Of a stretch of 64,000 nt of DNA, positions 20,223-29,216 are shown piece after piece. The notes below the pieces were generated by a model, which saw only the letters and a list, made by a program, of their open reading frames with translations, was not told where the DNA came from and did not search any database. The DNA lies in the NCBI RefSeq assembly GCF_027497175.1, contig NZ_CP114901.1, positions 4,402,001 to 4,466,000 on the forward strand, read 5' to 3'. Source of the DNA: Verrucosispora sp. WMMD573. GTDB lineage: Bacteria; Actinomycetota; Actinomycetes; Mycobacteriales; Micromonosporaceae. The position numbers and the translations under genes were made by a program. Numbering within the stretch: the first letter of the stretch is position 1; every line of letters starts with the position of its first letter.

Positions 20223-20309
20223 TACGGAGAGGGGAAGTGGCCGGGTCCGCGTGGCTGTCACGCCGAGTGATTGTTCCGGATCGCGCCCGCTGTCACTGAG
20301 GGTGAGATG

Positions 20310-21719
20310 TCAGCCGTCGATCCGGGTGATGTTGCGGATCTTGTTGGACGCGTCCAGGGCGGCCACCTTGTACGCCTCGGCGAGCGTCGGGTAGTTGAAC
20401 ACCGTGTCGACCAGATATTCCACCGTGCCACCGCAGCCCATCACCGTCTGCCCGATGTGGACGATCTCGGTGGCGCCGGTGCCGAAGACGTGCACGCCGA
20501 GCAACCGGCCGTCCCCCGGCGAGACGAGCAGCTTCAACATGCCGTACGAGTCACCCACGATCTGGCCGCGCGCCAGCTCGCGGTAGCGGGCGATGCCCAC
20601 TTCGAACGGCGTCGCGCTGTCGGTCAGCTCCTCCTCGGTCTTCCCGACGAAGCTGATCTCCGGGATGGTGTAGATGCCGATCGGCTGCAACTCGTGCATC
20701 GGGCGGTCCGGCTCACCGCAGGCGTGCTGCGCGGCCAACCGTCCCTGCTCCATGGAAGTCGAGGCCAGCGCCGGGAAACCGATCACGTCGCCGACGGCGT
20801 AGATGTTCGCCACCGCGGTGCGGTAGTTCGCGTCGACCTCGATGCGACCTCGCCGGTCCGCGGTCAATCCGGCCGCGGCCAGATCCAGCCCGTCGGTCTG
20901 GCCCTGCCGGCCGGCCGAGTACATGACGGTGTCCGCAACGATCTTCTTGCCGCTCTTGAGGACGCAGAGCGCAGCGGTCTGGTGCTTCTCGACCGAGGCC
21001 ACCTCCTCGCCGAAGCGGAACGTGACGGACAGGTCCCGCAGGTGGTACTTCAGCGACTCGACGACCTCCTCGTCGCAGAAGTCGAGCATCCGCTCGCGGC
21101 GCTCCACCACGGTGACCTTCGTGCCCAGCGCGGCGAACATCGAGGCGTACTCCATGCCGATCACGCCCGCGCCGACCACGACCATGCTGCGGGGCACGGC
21201 CTGGAGGTTGATGACGCCATCGGAGTCCACGATGGTCCGGTCGTCGAAGTCGACGCTGTCGGGGCGGGCCGGCCGGGTGCCGGCGGCGATGATGGCCTTG
21301 TCGAAGGTGACCTTGGACTCGCGTCCGGAGTCGCCGTCCACCCAGACCGCGTGGTCGTCGGCGAACCGTCCCGTACCAGTGATGATCGCGACCCGGTTGC
21401 GAGCCAGTTGGTTGCGGATGACATCGGTCTGCCGGTTGATGACGTGCTGGGTCCGGGCGGCCAGATCGCTCACCGTGATCTCGTCCTTGACCCGGTAGCT
21501 GCTGCCGTAGAGGTCTCGCTGGCTGAGGCCGGTCAGGTAGAGCACGGCCTCACGCAGGGTCTTGGACGGCACGGTGCCGGTGTTTATGCACACCCCGCCG
21601 AGCATGTCGCGCCGCTCCACCAGACCGACCCGCCGGCCCAGCTTCGCGGCGGCGATGGCGGCCTTCTGACCGCTGGGCCCGGAGCCCAGCACCAACAGGT
21701 CGTAGTCATACACGATCAC
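20310..21719 (-). CDS. sthA: Soluble pyridine nucleotide transhydrogenase (Si-specific)
   Basis: FAD enzyme moving hydride between NADPH and NAD+, usually draining excess NADPH. 469 residues of the disulfide-reductase fold: FAD motif [10 protein letters not shown], then [18 protein letters not shown], where the second redox Cys of lipoamide dehydrogenase is replaced by Thr (CxxxxT), the hallmark that separates STH from its relatives. The NAD domain ([20 protein letters not shown]) and the second FAD contact ([14 protein letters not shown]) are intact. Located next to the glyoxylate shunt genes but on the opposite strand and apart from them. Start ATG 21719 agrees with family N-termini. Confidence 0.95.
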   Translation of the reverse strand: MIVYDYDLLVLGSGPSGQKAAIAAAKLGRRVGLVERRDMLGGVCINTGTVPSKTLREAVLYLTGLSQRDLYGSSYRVKDEITVSDLAARTQHVINRQTDVIRNQLARNRVAIITGTGRFADDHAVWVDGDSGRESKVTFDKAIIAAGTRPARPDSVDFDDRTIVDSDGVINLQAVPRSMVVVGAGVIGMEYASMFAALGTKVTVVERRERMLDFCDEEVVESLKYHLRDLSVTFRFGEEVASVEKHQTAALCVLKSGKKIVADTVMYSAGRQGQTDGLDLAAAGLTADRRGRIEVDANYRTAVANIYAVGDVIGFPALASTSMEQGRLAAQHACGEPDRPMHELQPIGIYTIPEISFVGKTEEELTDSATPFEVGIARYRELARGQIVGDSYGMLKLLVSPGDGRLLGVHVFGTGATEIVHIGQTVMGCGGTVEYLVDTVFNYPTLAEAYKVAALDASNKIRNITRIDG

Positions 21720-21844
21720 CAGCGTCGCAAGATGTCGCGGCCGGCGCCAGACCTGTCGGGTAGGCGGCAGGTGACGTTAACCAGGTTGGAACAAAGGCGG
21801 TGAGCCGCCGGGCACGACGCGAGTCGGCCCGGCAGCGCGGGGCC

Positions 21845-22819
21845 TCAGGCGTGGGGGACGGCCCCGGCCAGCGCGGCTGGCCCCATGCGGAAGTCCGGGT
21901 CGATCTGGGTGGTGAGGTCGACTCCGGCGCGGTCGTTGGCCCACGCCTCGGCGTTGCGGCGGTGGAACTCGTGGGCCCACCGGGTGAACGCCGCCCAGTC
22001 CTGCGTGGTGCCGTCGACAGCCTCGACCATCCGGTCCAGCACGGCCCGGTTGGCGTCCTCGAGGTCGTGCAGCGGGCCGACCGTGCCACGCTCGGCGCGG
22101 CGCACATATGCCGAGCGGCTCATCCAGGTCAGCAGGTCCGCGCCGACGTGCTCGCGGAGGAAGTCCACATCGGTGGCATCCTCGACCTTGTTGCCGATCA
22201 CCGACAGGGCCACCCCGTAGTCACGCGCGTAGCCGGCGTACTGGCGGTAGACACTGACGCTGCGCACGGTCGGTTCGCAGACCAGGAAGGTGTGATCGAA
22301 GCGGGTGAACAGCCCCGAGGCGAACGAGTCGGCACCGGCGGTCATGTCCACCACGACGTACTCGCCGGGCCCGTCGAGCAGATGGTTCAGCAGCAACTCC
22401 ACCGCGCCGACCTTCGAGTGGTAGCAGGCCACTCCCAGATCCTCGGCACTGAACTCGCCGGTCGACGCCAGCCGTACGCCGCCGACGGTGCCGACGCACT
22501 CCGCGTAGATCGGGTTCTCCTCCGTCACCCGCAGCAGTCGCGAGCCTCGTCCCGGTGGAGTCGTCTTGACCATCTGAGCAGCCGAGCCGATGCGCGGGTT
22601 GCCGCCGCGCAGGTACTCCTTGATCGCCGGCAGGTGCTCACTCAACGGGCGCTTCGTGCCCGCCGCCGCTGCCGGACCGGCGAGGGCCACCGCGAGGTGC
22701 TGGTTGATGTCGGCGTCGATGGCCAGCACCGGGTGGCCCTCGGCGGCGAGATGGCGGGCGTGGAGCGCGGCGAGAGTGGTCTTGCCACTGCCGCCCTTGC
22801 CGACAAAGGCGATCTTCAT
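21845..22819 (-). CDS. CooC/MinD-like P-loop ATPase
   Basis: 324 residues of the SIMIBI class: deviant Walker A GKGGSGKTT at the N-terminus, DADINQHL switch I, VVVDMTAGAD switch II, and NKVED for guanine/adenine contact. CooC relatives load nickel into CO dehydrogenase, but no CODH or hydrogenase gene is in the window, so the client is unknown. I prefer ATG 22819 (GGAGGGG 5 nt upstream) over GTG 22825. It is last in a three-gene run after the LLM and SCO5389-family genes, with 21 bp to the LLM stop, so the three are probably one operon. Confidence 0.85.
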   Translation of the reverse strand: MKIAFVGKGGSGKTTLAALHARHLAAEGHPVLAIDADINQHLAVALAGPAAAAGTKRPLSEHLPAIKEYLRGGNPRIGSAAQMVKTTPPGRGSRLLRVTEENPIYAECVGTVGGVRLASTGEFSAEDLGVACYHSKVGAVELLLNHLLDGPGEYVVVDMTAGADSFASGLFTRFDHTFLVCEPTVRSVSVYRQYAGYARDYGVALSVIGNKVEDATDVDFLREHVGADLLTWMSRSAYVRRAERGTVGPLHDLEDANRAVLDRMVEAVDGTTQDWAAFTRWAHEFHRRNAEAWANDRAGVDLTTQIDPDFRMGPAALAGAVPHA

Positions 22820-22840
22820 CGACACCCCTCCACCCAGCTG

Positions 22841-23986
22841 CTAACGGTAACCGTTTCCATGAGGCGCATAGTAGCGGGTCGTCGCGTCCTCCGACGCCGA
22901 ACCCACCTGACTCACCGGCATCGGTGTGTCCCGCCCGCCATCGCCGACCGGTACGAGATCAAGCACGTCGGTGGCCAGCCGGTGGATGTTGGCCAGCCCG
23001 ACTTCGAGCCCCCCGCCGGCCTCCACCAGGAACAGCAGGTGGCGTACGCCGGGCAACGCCGCCGCCCGCGCGACCGCCTGCCGGCAGCGCAGCGGCGCGC
23101 CCACCGGATGGATGTCGATCAGATGCTTCACGTAGCCGGCCGGATCTCGCCGTCCGGCCGGCGTGCCGTCCAGGCGGACGTACTCCCGGGTGCCGGCCAG
23201 CAGCGGGGGAAGGCCGCTGGTGACCAGCCCGGCCGCCGCCGCATCGCTCTCCGCCACTTGGGCGAGATGGGCGCTGGCATGATCGACACCGACGGGATCG
23301 TGGCCGTGCGCCTGGGTCACCCGCGTGTAGCGGTCGAGCAGCTCCGCCTTCTCGGTGAGATCGGCGTGCAGGCCGAGCAGCAGCGGCAGGCCGTGCCGGG
23401 CGGCGAGATCGACCGTGCCGGTCGAGGTCGCCGCGACCCAGACGGGCAGTGGGCCGCGCGGCCGGGGCACCACCGCGACCGGACGGAACGGGAAAATATC
23501 GTTGCCGGCCACGGTCGGTGCCCCGGACAGCCACCGGGCCAGCAGTTCCAGGGAGTCCTGGAAGCCGTGGGTGAAGCGGTCGGTTCCGGTGCCGAAGACC
23601 TCCAGGTCCACCCAGGGTCCGCCCCGACCGACACCGAGCCGGAACCGTCCACCGGACAGCTCGTGCAGCAGCGCTGCCTCCTCGCCGAGCGCCACCGGGT
23701 GCCGGTTGGACAGGATGCACGCGGCGGTGCCCACCTCGATGCGGCGGGTGGCACCGAGCAGGTGCGCGGCGAAGGTGATCGCCGACGGGCACACGCCGTA
23801 GGAGATGAAGTGGTGCTCGGCTATCCACACACCGGCGAAGCCGGCGGCCTCGGCCGCGTGGCCGTAGCGGTGGGCGGTCGCCAGCGCCTCGGCGTGCGAT
23901 TCGCCGGGGCGCTGCCCGGCGAGCAGGAACAGGTGCGCGCGTACGCCCCGACCGGCCCGCCGGGCCTCACCCGGATCAGCAGTCAC
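22841..23986 (-). CDS. LLM class flavin-dependent oxidoreductase
   Basis: 381-residue luciferase-like monooxygenase: TIM-barrel start LFLLAGQRPGESHAEAL, WIAEHHFISYGVCPSAITFAAHL (typical of the FMN/F420 LLM barrel), RIEVGTAACILSNRHPVALGEEAALLHELSGGRFRLGVGRGG. It could use FMNH2 or F420; the substrate is unknown. Its start overlaps the end of the SCO5389-family gene by 11 bp, and it precedes the CooC-like ATPase, making a tight operon. That mix of an LLM enzyme and a CooC-like ATPase hints at a cofactor or metal-dependent reaction (inference). Confidence 0.85.
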   Translation of the reverse strand: MTADPGEARRAGRGVRAHLFLLAGQRPGESHAEALATAHRYGHAAEAAGFAGVWIAEHHFISYGVCPSAITFAAHLLGATRRIEVGTAACILSNRHPVALGEEAALLHELSGGRFRLGVGRGGPWVDLEVFGTGTDRFTHGFQDSLELLARWLSGAPTVAGNDIFPFRPVAVVPRPRGPLPVWVAATSTGTVDLAARHGLPLLLGLHADLTEKAELLDRYTRVTQAHGHDPVGVDHASAHLAQVAESDAAAAGLVTSGLPPLLAGTREYVRLDGTPAGRRDPAGYVKHLIDIHPVGAPLRCRQAVARAAALPGVRHLLFLVEAGGGLEVGLANIHRLATDVLDLVPVGDGGRDTPMPVSQVGSASEDATTRYYAPHGNGYR

Positions 23987-24368
23987 GCAGCTCGGGAGAC
24001 TGGTTCAGCAGCTGGCCCCGCACCGAGATGAATCGGCGGTAGAGGTCGGAGTCGACGGCGGACGGTCGGAACGCCGCGATCCGGTGGCAGTTCTGGAAGG
24101 CGAGCTTGACGCCGAAGTGGCGCTCCAGACTGGACCGGATGGCGTCGCTGGCCAACGCGCGCAACAGTTGGCCCCGCTCCGCCTCGCTGGGCGGGGGCAC
24201 CTGGTTGTCGGCGAACTCGGCGTCGGAGGACGCCAGCTCCGACGCCACCCGACTGACGGTCTGCCAGGCGTACGGCAGTGACTCGCGGACGCAGGCCACG
24301 AATGCCTCGTCATCAACGGGGCCGGACTCGGCGGCCCGCAGCAGGCTCGGCGGCACGGTGAGAGACAT
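23976..24368 (-). CDS. SCO5389 family protein
   Basis: 130 residues, soluble, no known domain. The segments SLPYAWQTVSRVASEL, EFADNQVPPPSEAERGQLLRALASDAIR, RHFGVKLAFQNCHR and the C-terminal RGQLLNQSPELRDC match, from memory, the conserved actinobacterial family named after Streptomyces coelicolor SCO5389, whose role is unknown. ATG preceded by GAGGAGGAG. First gene of the run with the LLM oxidoreductase and CooC-like ATPase. Conserved Cys in FQNCHR and at the C-terminus could matter. Confidence 0.82.
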   Translation of the reverse strand: MSLTVPPSLLRAAESGPVDDEAFVACVRESLPYAWQTVSRVASELASSDAEFADNQVPPPSEAERGQLLRALASDAIRSSLERHFGVKLAFQNCHRIAAFRPSAVDSDLYRRFISVRGQLLNQSPELRDC

Positions 24369-24466
24369 GCTCCTCCTCGGCTAACGATCACGGTTGTCAT
24401 TACCGCTACGTTGGGAGCACATCACGTCACTGTCGGCAGTGTCAATGGCCGTCGGTTCGGCGTCGG

Positions 24467-25426
24467 TCAGCCGAGGGCGCGCAGCCGCGCGGAGAGGGTG
24501 TCCTGGAAGAAGTCGAGGAAGCCGTCGGGGTCGGGGCCGGCGTTCTGTAGCACGACGTGGTCGAAGCCCGCCTCGACGTACGTCCGGACCGCCTGGACGT
24601 GCACGTCGGGGTCGGGGCCGACGGCGAACTGCTGCCGGATGTCGTCCTCGGTGACGGTGCGCGACGCCGCGTCGAAGTTCACCGGGTTCGGCAGTTCGCT
24701 CATCACCTTCCAGCCGGTGACCGACCAGCGGCTGGTCTCCCAGGCCGCCCGCACGGCCTGCTGCTCGTCGGGAGCCCAGGCGAGCGGAACCTCGGCGTAG
24801 CGGGGGCCCTGCCCGCCGAGTCGCTGGTAGGTCTGCACGAGATCAGCCTCGGGCTCGGTGGCGAACAGCCCGTCGCCGAGTTCCGCGGCGATGGTCGCGG
24901 ACGCCTCGCCGCTGGCGGCGACGGCGATGACGGGCAGTTGTTCGGGCAGGTCGAACACGCGGGCGTCGTCCAACTGGAGATGCCTGCCCTCGTACGACCG
25001 GTAGCCGCCGGACCAGAGCAGCCGGATGATCTCCAGCGCCTCGCGGAGCCGTTCGTGTCGCCCCCGCGCGCCGGGGAAGCCCTGGCCGACCACGTGCTCG
25101 TTCAGGCGCTCGCCCGCACCGACGCCGAGGGTGAACCGGTTGTCGGAGACCAGGGCGAGGGTGGCGGCGGCCTGGGCGATGATCGCCGGGTGGTAGCGCA
25201 CGCTCGGGCAGGTGACCCCGGTCGCCAGTTCGATCCGGTCGGTCCGGGCGGCGATCGCTCCGAGCACGGTCCAGGTGAACGACGAGTGGCCCTGGCTGTC
25301 CAACCAGGGGTGAAAGTGGTCGCTTATCTCGACGAAGTCGAACCCGACCTGCTCGGCGCGCACCGCCTGCCGGATGATCTCGTTCGGCCCGAAGCCCTCG
25401 CTGGACAGCTTGTATCCGATCCGCAT
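24467..25426 (-). CDS. F420-type LLM oxidoreductase (TIGR03557-like)
   Basis: 319 residues, close in pattern to F420-dependent glucose-6-phosphate dehydrogenase relatives: MRIGYKLSSEGFGPNEI, FVEISDHFHPWLDSQGHSSFTWTVLGAIAARTDRI, ATGVTCPSVRYHPAIIAQAAATLALVSDNRFTLGVGAGERLNEHVVGQGFP, and PVIAVAASGEAS. The spacing and the DHFHPW motif favour F420 over FMN. Substrate unknown. Unrelated in operon structure to the other LLM gene: its ATG overlaps the stop of a short DUF998-like stub (TGATG), so translation may be coupled to that stub. Confidence 0.85.
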   Translation of the reverse strand: MRIGYKLSSEGFGPNEIIRQAVRAEQVGFDFVEISDHFHPWLDSQGHSSFTWTVLGAIAARTDRIELATGVTCPSVRYHPAIIAQAAATLALVSDNRFTLGVGAGERLNEHVVGQGFPGARGRHERLREALEIIRLLWSGGYRSYEGRHLQLDDARVFDLPEQLPVIAVAASGEASATIAAELGDGLFATEPEADLVQTYQRLGGQGPRYAEVPLAWAPDEQQAVRAAWETSRWSVTGWKVMSELPNPVNFDAASRTVTEDDIRQQFAVGPDPDVHVQAVRTYVEAGFDHVVLQNAGPDPDGFLDFFQDTLSARLRALG

Positions 25427-25740
25427 CAGATCTCCCGATCATGAACCCTGCCGGTCCCTGCCACCTTTGCACTAGTTCGCCCGCTTGGAGGGCTAATCCT
25501 GGGACATCGCGGCGGGCAGTGACGGGGCGACCACGCCGGTTGATAGCGCCAGCCGGCTCGGCCGTGCACGAAGTGGCTGGCCATGTGCTCGATCCAGCTC
25601 CACTGCGGGTTGACCGCGTCGGCCGCCGCGATGGCGGTCACGGGCAGGAGCAGCGCGACGAGCGCGACGTCGGCGGCGAGCCGTTCGCCCCGCCGTCGGC
25701 CTGGCTCGCTTGTGGTGTTCTGCGGGTCGGGAACGGGCAT
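25426..25740 (-). pseudogene. Truncated DUF998-like membrane protein stub
   Basis: The first 60 or so residues look real: a hydrophobic helix (VALVALLLPVTAIAAADAV) then NPQWSWIEHMASHFVHGRAGW, a pattern that in DUF998-type membrane proteins precedes several more helices. After RAGW the frame turns to Arg/Pro/Cys-rich nonsense and ends on the LLM start codon. A second frame picks up only ALSTGVVAPSLPAAMSQD before a stop. I read it as a gene that lost its remaining helices by deletion. It might still be translated and drive coupled translation of the LLM gene. Confidence 0.45.
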
Positions 25741-25885
25741 CGGTACCTCCTCGTCGGTTGACCGAAGCTACGGCGAGGAGCGTGGTGGGCGCGTCGTCTC
25801 GACGTGGTCTCCGCTGCCCACCCCAGATGGAGTAGGCCGTACACCGATCGCCGTAGGTTTCGCGCCACCGTGTGCCGGACAAAAA

Positions 25886-25903
25886 CGTAACTCATCGGTT
25901 ACG
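25886..25903. promoter_or_regulatory. Inverted repeat operator of the ArsR-type gene
   Basis: CGTAAC-TCATCG-GTTACG ends 2 nt before the TTG start of the ArsR-family gene, where an autoregulating repressor would bind; it also implies a very short or absent leader. Confidence 0.6.
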
Positions 25904-25905
25904 CT

Positions 25906-26274
25906 TTGGCGGTGGACGACGTGGCCGCCGCGATCGCGGACCCGGTGCGGCGGCGCATCCTCGAACTGCTGCGCGAGCGCCGGCTGCCGGCCGGGCGGAT
26001 CGCCGAGGAGTTCGAGATCAGCCGGCCGGCGATCAGCCGACACCTGCGCGTGCTGCGCGACTGCGGCCTGGTCCGCGACACAGTCGTCGGCCGCCAGCGG
26101 GTCTACGAACTGGATCCGACCCGGCTCGCCGAGCTGGTGCGGTGGCTGACCCCGTTCACCCGGACCGACCTTTGGGAACGTCGCTTCGACGCCCTGGAGA
26201 CCGAGGTCTACCGTGCCCGCCGCGACCGCCGCACCGGCGACTCGCCATCCGCCCCACAGGAGCGCACCGCATGA
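25906..26274 (+). CDS. ArsR/SmtB family repressor (no metal motif)
   Basis: 122 residues, one winged helix: AAAIADPVRRRILELLRERRLPAGRIAEEFEISRPAISRHLRVLRDCGLV, followed by RQRVYELDPTRLAELVRWLTPF. The Cys/His metal-binding pattern of true metal sensors is missing; this subfamily is usually paired with a SRPBCC protein, as here. TTG 25906 or GTG 25912 can be the start. Its stop overlaps the SRPBCC start (ATGA), so the two form an operon, and an inverted repeat just upstream should be its operator. Confidence 0.88.
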   Translation: MAVDDVAAAIADPVRRRILELLRERRLPAGRIAEEFEISRPAISRHLRVLRDCGLVRDTVVGRQRVYELDPTRLAELVRWLTPFTRTDLWERRFDALETEVYRARRDRRTGDSPSAPQERTA

Positions 26275-26768
26275 CCCGAATCCCGACCGGCCGACTCTTC
26301 GGCGCCGAGAACGGCGTCGATCTGGTTCTGACCCGCACGTTCCGCGCGCCCATCGACGACGTGTGGGCCAGCCTCACCGAGCCGGAACGCACGGCGCGAT
26401 GGTTCGGCCCGTGGGAGGGCGACGCCGCGCCCGGCCGCACCATCCGGGTGCAGATGGCCCTGGAGGAGGATGCGCCCTGGTCCGATCTGCGGATCGACGC
26501 GTGTGAGCCGCCCCGGCGGCTGGCCGTGTCCATGCGCGACGAGTACGGCCACTGGGTGCTGGAGCTGCTGCTGACCGCCTACGGCGAGCGGACCGAGCTG
26601 CGCTTCGTCCATCACCTCGACAACGCCGACGGCATCGGCGAGGTGGGACCGGGCTGGGAGTACTACCTCGACTGTCTGGTGGCTGCCCGCGACGACACGG
26701 CGTTGCCGTCGTTCGACGACTACCACCCGCCGATGAAGGCGTACTACGAGCAGCTGCGGCCAGAGTGA
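26271..26768 (+). CDS. SRPBCC (AHSA1-like) domain protein
   Basis: 165 residues of the START/Bet v1-like fold: VLTRTFRAPIDDVWASLTEPERTARWFGPWEGD at the N-terminus and GPGWEYYLDCLVAARD near the C-terminus. Such proteins bind small hydrophobic ligands in a deep pocket; some stimulate Hsp90. Together with the upstream ArsR-type repressor it probably forms a small sensing or detoxifying unit for an unknown ligand. ATG 26271 overlaps the repressor stop codon; an open frame upstream of it has no support. Confidence 0.86.
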   Translation: MTRIPTGRLFGAENGVDLVLTRTFRAPIDDVWASLTEPERTARWFGPWEGDAAPGRTIRVQMALEEDAPWSDLRIDACEPPRRLAVSMRDEYGHWVLELLLTAYGERTELRFVHHLDNADGIGEVGPGWEYYLDCLVAARDDTALPSFDDYHPPMKAYYEQLRPE

Positions 26769-26871
26769 TCGAAGATACCCACATCCGCGCCATTCGCTCC
26801 GTTTTGCTCGGTCCACCCCGGGTACCGCCCTGGTCATCTGGCTCTCGCGTCCCAGGGAGGTACCTGTCGAG

Positions 26872-29133
26872 ATGAACGCCCGCAACCCCGCCGAGGCGGT
26901 AAGGAATGTCGTGGAGGCCGCGGCGGAGAAGGTGACCGACGCCCTCACCCCGCAGGTGCCTGGAGCGCCGGGCAGCGCTCCGCCGCCGCGTGACGAGCCG
27001 ACGACGCCGCACGAGCCGCTGCCGCCCAAGCCCGAGCAGGGCGCCCCGCAGACCCGTACGCCGACCGGCGCCGAGACCGGCGCGCCGGCCACCGCCAACG
27101 GTCAGCAGGGTGCCTTCCTCACCACCGCGCAGGGCGCGCGGCTGCGGGATACCGATCACTCCCTCAAGGCCGGCCCGCGCGGGCCGGTCCTGCTCCAGGA
27201 CCACCACCTGCGGGAGAAGATCACCCACTTCGACCACGAGCGGATCCCCGAGCGGGTGGTGCACGCCCGTGGCGCGGGTGCGCACGGCGAGTTCACCGCG
27301 TACGGCACCGCCGAGGCCGTCACCCGGGCGGGCTTCCTGGCCAAGGGGCGGACCACCGAGGTCTTCGTCCGCTTCTCCACCGTGCTCGGCTCCCGGGGCT
27401 CGGCCGACACCGTCCGCGACACCCGGGGCTTCGCCACGAAGTTCTACACCGACGAGGGCACCTTCGACCTGGTCGGCAACAACATGCCGGTCTTCTTCAT
27501 CCAGGACGCCATCAAATTTCCCGACATCATCCACGCCGGCAAGCCGCACCCCGACCGCGAGATCCCGCAGGCCCAGAGCGCGCACGACACCTTCTGGGAC
27601 TTCGTCTCGCTGCACACCGAGGCGCAGCACCACACCATGTGGAACATGTCCGACCGGGGCATCCCCCGCTCCTACCGGACGATGGAGGGCTTCGGCGTAC
27701 ACACCTTCCGACTGGTCAACGCCGCGGGTGAGACGGTGCTGGCCAAGTTCCACTGGAAGCCGAAGCTGGGCGTGCACTCCCTGGTCTGGGAGGAGGCCCA
27801 GCTGCTCGGCGGCATCGACCCGGACTTCCACCGGCGTGACCTCTACGACGCCATCGAGGCCGGTGCGTTTCCCGAGTGGGAACTCGGCCTCCAGATCTTC
27901 CCGGACACGCCCGAGGAGACCTTCGCCGGCATCGACCTGCTCGATCCGACGAAGATCGTGCCGGAGGAACTCGCAGCGGTGCAGCCGGTCGGCAAGCTCA
28001 CGCTGAACCGCACCCCGACGAACTTTTTCGCCGAGACCGAGCAGGTCGCCTTCCACGTGGGGCACCTGCCGCCGGGCATCGACGTCACCAACGACCCGCT
28101 GCTCCAGGGCCGGCTCTTCTCGTACGTCGACACGCAGCTGACCCGCCTGGGCGGGCCGAACTTCGCCCAGATCCCGATCAACCGGCCGCACGCCCCGGTC
28201 AACGACATGCTGCGCGACGGCTTCCACCAGCAGGCCGTGCACGCGGGCGTGGCACCGTACCGGCCGAACTCCCTGGACGGTGGCAACCCGTTCCCGGCCG
28301 GCGACGACGACAACGCGTTCGTCGACGTGCCGGTGCAGGTCGCGCCGGCCCCCAAGGTACGCGCCAACCCGGCTTCGTTCGACGACCACTTCAGCCAGGT
28401 ACGCCTGTTCTGGCTGAGCATGTCCCCGGTCGAGCGGGAGCACATCATCCGGGCGTACACCTTCGAGCTGGGCAAGTGCTACCACCAGGCGATCAAGGAA
28501 CGGCAGCTCCAGTGCCTGGCCAACGTCGACCCGGTGCTCTGCGCACAGGTCGCCGCTGGCCTCGGCCTGCCCGCACCGGAGCCGACCGTACCGTTGGCCG
28601 ACGTCGAGCCCAGCCCCGCGCTGTCCCAGGTGGGGCGGCAGTGGCCGGCCGACGGGCGGATGGTGGGCATCGTCGTCGACCCCGAGGCCGACCTCGACAG
28701 CGTCCGGGCGGTCCGCGCGGCGGTCTTCGCCGCCGACATGGTGCCGCTGCTGATCGCGCCGCACGGCGGCACGATCGGCGACCTGCCCGCCCAGCGGAGC
28801 TTCGCCACCGGCCGCTCGGTCGAACTCGACGCGCTCCTGCTCGCCACCGCGCCCGCACCGGCGCCGGACGCGTTGCCGGCCCGCGACGCCAAGGCGGGCG
28901 CGGCCGGCTCGGCCACCGTCGACCCCCGGGTGCTGCTGATGGTGGAGGAGTGCTGGCGGCACGCCAAGGCCATCGGCGCCTGGGGAACCGGCGTCAGGGT
29001 GCTGGAACAGGCCGGCGTCACCGGCACGCCCGGCGTGGTCACCGCCGACTCCGCAAGTGAGGTTCTGACCGCCGTCCAGCAGCTGATGGCCAACCACCGC
29101 GTCTGGGAAAGATTCCCCGCCACCGTCGCCTGA
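26872..29133 (+). CDS. katE: Large-subunit (clade 2) catalase
   Basis: Dismutates hydrogen peroxide. 753 residues, the long HPII type. Seen: a 95-residue Pro/Ala-rich N-terminal arm, catalytic His in RVVHARGAGAHGEF (about residue 128), Asn in NNMPVFFIQDAIKFPD, heme-ligand Tyr in RLFSYVDTQLTRLGGPNF, and an extra C-terminal glutamine-amidotransferase-like domain from about 590 (DGRMVGIVVDPEADLD...) unique to large catalases. ATG preceded by GGGAGG. Single gene between the SRPBCC operon and a strong terminator; no regulator such as FurA or OxyR beside it. Confidence 0.95.
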   Translation: MNARNPAEAVRNVVEAAAEKVTDALTPQVPGAPGSAPPPRDEPTTPHEPLPPKPEQGAPQTRTPTGAETGAPATANGQQGAFLTTAQGARLRDTDHSLKAGPRGPVLLQDHHLREKITHFDHERIPERVVHARGAGAHGEFTAYGTAEAVTRAGFLAKGRTTEVFVRFSTVLGSRGSADTVRDTRGFATKFYTDEGTFDLVGNNMPVFFIQDAIKFPDIIHAGKPHPDREIPQAQSAHDTFWDFVSLHTEAQHHTMWNMSDRGIPRSYRTMEGFGVHTFRLVNAAGETVLAKFHWKPKLGVHSLVWEEAQLLGGIDPDFHRRDLYDAIEAGAFPEWELGLQIFPDTPEETFAGIDLLDPTKIVPEELAAVQPVGKLTLNRTPTNFFAETEQVAFHVGHLPPGIDVTNDPLLQGRLFSYVDTQLTRLGGPNFAQIPINRPHAPVNDMLRDGFHQQAVHAGVAPYRPNSLDGGNPFPAGDDDNAFVDVPVQVAPAPKVRANPASFDDHFSQVRLFWLSMSPVEREHIIRAYTFELGKCYHQAIKERQLQCLANVDPVLCAQVAAGLGLPAPEPTVPLADVEPSPALSQVGRQWPADGRMVGIVVDPEADLDSVRAVRAAVFAADMVPLLIAPHGGTIGDLPAQRSFATGRSVELDALLLATAPAPAPDALPARDAKAGAAGSATVDPRVLLMVEECWRHAKAIGAWGTGVRVLEQAGVTGTPGVVTADSASEVLTAVQQLMANHRVWERFPATVA

Positions 29134-29151
29134 CCTCCTCCACATCAGAAG

Positions 29152-29197
29152 ATCTTGGTCCGTGAGCGCCCCCAGGAGGGCGCTCACGGACCAAGAT
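29152..29197. terminator. Strong bidirectional terminator after the catalase
   Basis: Perfect 20-bp arms (29152-29171, 29178-29197) with the 6-nt loop CCAGGA, between the converging catalase and ECF-linked gene. The AT-rich base of the stem gives A and T runs on both sides. Confidence 0.9.
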
Positions 29198-29216
29198 TCA
29201 CATGCATTCGCTCGTG

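Noticed and set aside
20203..20394. Plus-strand ORF beginning in the MITE-like element
   Set aside because: Runs into the antisense of sthA; begins with the repeat arm and has no support beyond it.
21800..24031. 743-codon plus-strand ORF over the CooC/LLM genes
   Set aside because: Antisense shadow with no recognisable domain.
26374..29187. 937-codon minus-strand ORF opposite the catalase
   Set aside because: Antisense shadow of a high-GC3 gene; no domain, biased His/Gly/Arg/Val composition, and the catalase is certain.
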